Of a DNA stretch of 45,503 nt, positions 45,126 to 45,503 are shown in pieces. The notes under the pieces are model-generated. The model was not told where the DNA came from. It made no database searches and worked only from the letters and a program-made list of their open reading frames with translations. Both the position numbers and the translations under genes were made by a program. The first letter of the stretch is position 1. The number at the start of each line of letters is the position of its first letter. Source of the DNA: Parachlorella kessleri (lineage: Eukaryota > Chlorophyta > Trebouxiophyceae > Chlorellales > Chlorellaceae); NCBI GenBank assembly GCA_001598975.1, contig BBXU01002220.1, positions 1 to 45,503 on the forward strand, written 5' to 3'.

Positions 45126-45503
45126 GCACAGCGCAGTCCACCGCGGTTGTGCTATGCAGTTTTGGTTACCACGTTTATACACTTGTTTCTGCATCCCTTT
45201 CTGGAATAGCCTTGCTGCCGTGCGAGTGACACTATATGTAACCGATTGTGCGGCTTCAGGAAAGCTTACCGTGAACTCCTGCTGGGACACAGCAAGTCAA
45301 GTTTACTTTCCACTCTGTCTGTCCCTCCTCAGTGGTACCATAAGCTCCCTCGTTACACTCGGCCCTGGATATGTTACTGTGGCTTGAGTAGAGGCTGCCT
45401 GTTTAAATTTGTGGAGGTGCAGCACTTTAACCAGTTTCACCCGGGGAGGGCAGAGAGTTCCCCGACATGCGCAGGGTGTGGGGCCGGCTCCCCCCCCTGG
45501 AAA
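45126..45503. other. 3' flank of the SAC3 family gene
   Basis: A TGTAA lies at 45237-45241. After that I see nothing recognisable up to the window end. Confidence 0.5.
45237..45241 (+). terminator. TGTAA polyadenylation signal, SAC3 family gene
   Basis: TGTAA, 112 nt after the stop codon at 45125, in CTATATGTAACC. Confidence 0.6.

Overview
This is nuclear DNA of a green alga (core chlorophyte, most likely a trebouxiophyte). The genes are dense and broken by many short introns. Coding regions are GC-rich with alanine and glutamine tracts, several genes end near a TGTAA polyadenylation signal, and one gene carries a green-lineage RWP-RK domain. I rebuilt the genes by hand by joining exons whose phases agree and whose junctions restore family motifs. 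Most genes are therefore given as spans, with exon joins in the evidence.

Layout, left to right: a 5'-truncated ABC1/UbiB-type kinase (+, 131-3830); an ASH2/TRAUCO SPRY protein (+, 4966-7409); glucosidase II beta ending in HDEL (-, 8121-13030); a head-to-head FAD synthase-like protein with PAPS-reductase-type and molybdopterin-binding domains (+, 13226-17837); a short-chain dehydrogenase lacking the catalytic Tyr (+, 18121-19959); an RWP-RK protein (-, 20885-23044); a coiled-coil protein (-, 23731-25278); an SfsA homologue (-, 25781-27853); a small glyoxalase/VOC protein (-, 28932-30139); UMP-CMP kinase (+, 30783-32371); a VTE5-like phytol kinase (-, 32712-34048); a prolyl-aminopeptidase-like hydrolase (-, 34841-39996); a DMAC1/DUF4536 small membrane protein (-, 40221-40454); the ribosome-associated protein TMA7 (-, 40486-41568); and a SAC3/LENG8 family protein (+, 41886-45125).

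The genes look like independent housekeeping loci, not one pathway. Two pairs may share control: glucosidase II beta and the FAD synthase-like gene start 195 bp apart head to head, and TMA7 and the DMAC1-like gene lie on one strand only 31 bp apart, as in green-algal bicistronic transcripts.

The most unusual feature is splicing. Nine of about 77 modelled introns begin with GC instead of GT, several fixed by conserved protein motifs across the junction. Other features are duplicated splice acceptors, a 60-residue gene split into seven tiny coding exons, a short dispersed repeat found in three introns, a 27-bp inverted repeat and a 28-bp perfect palindrome. I saw no rRNA, tRNA, CRISPR array, virus or intact transposon.
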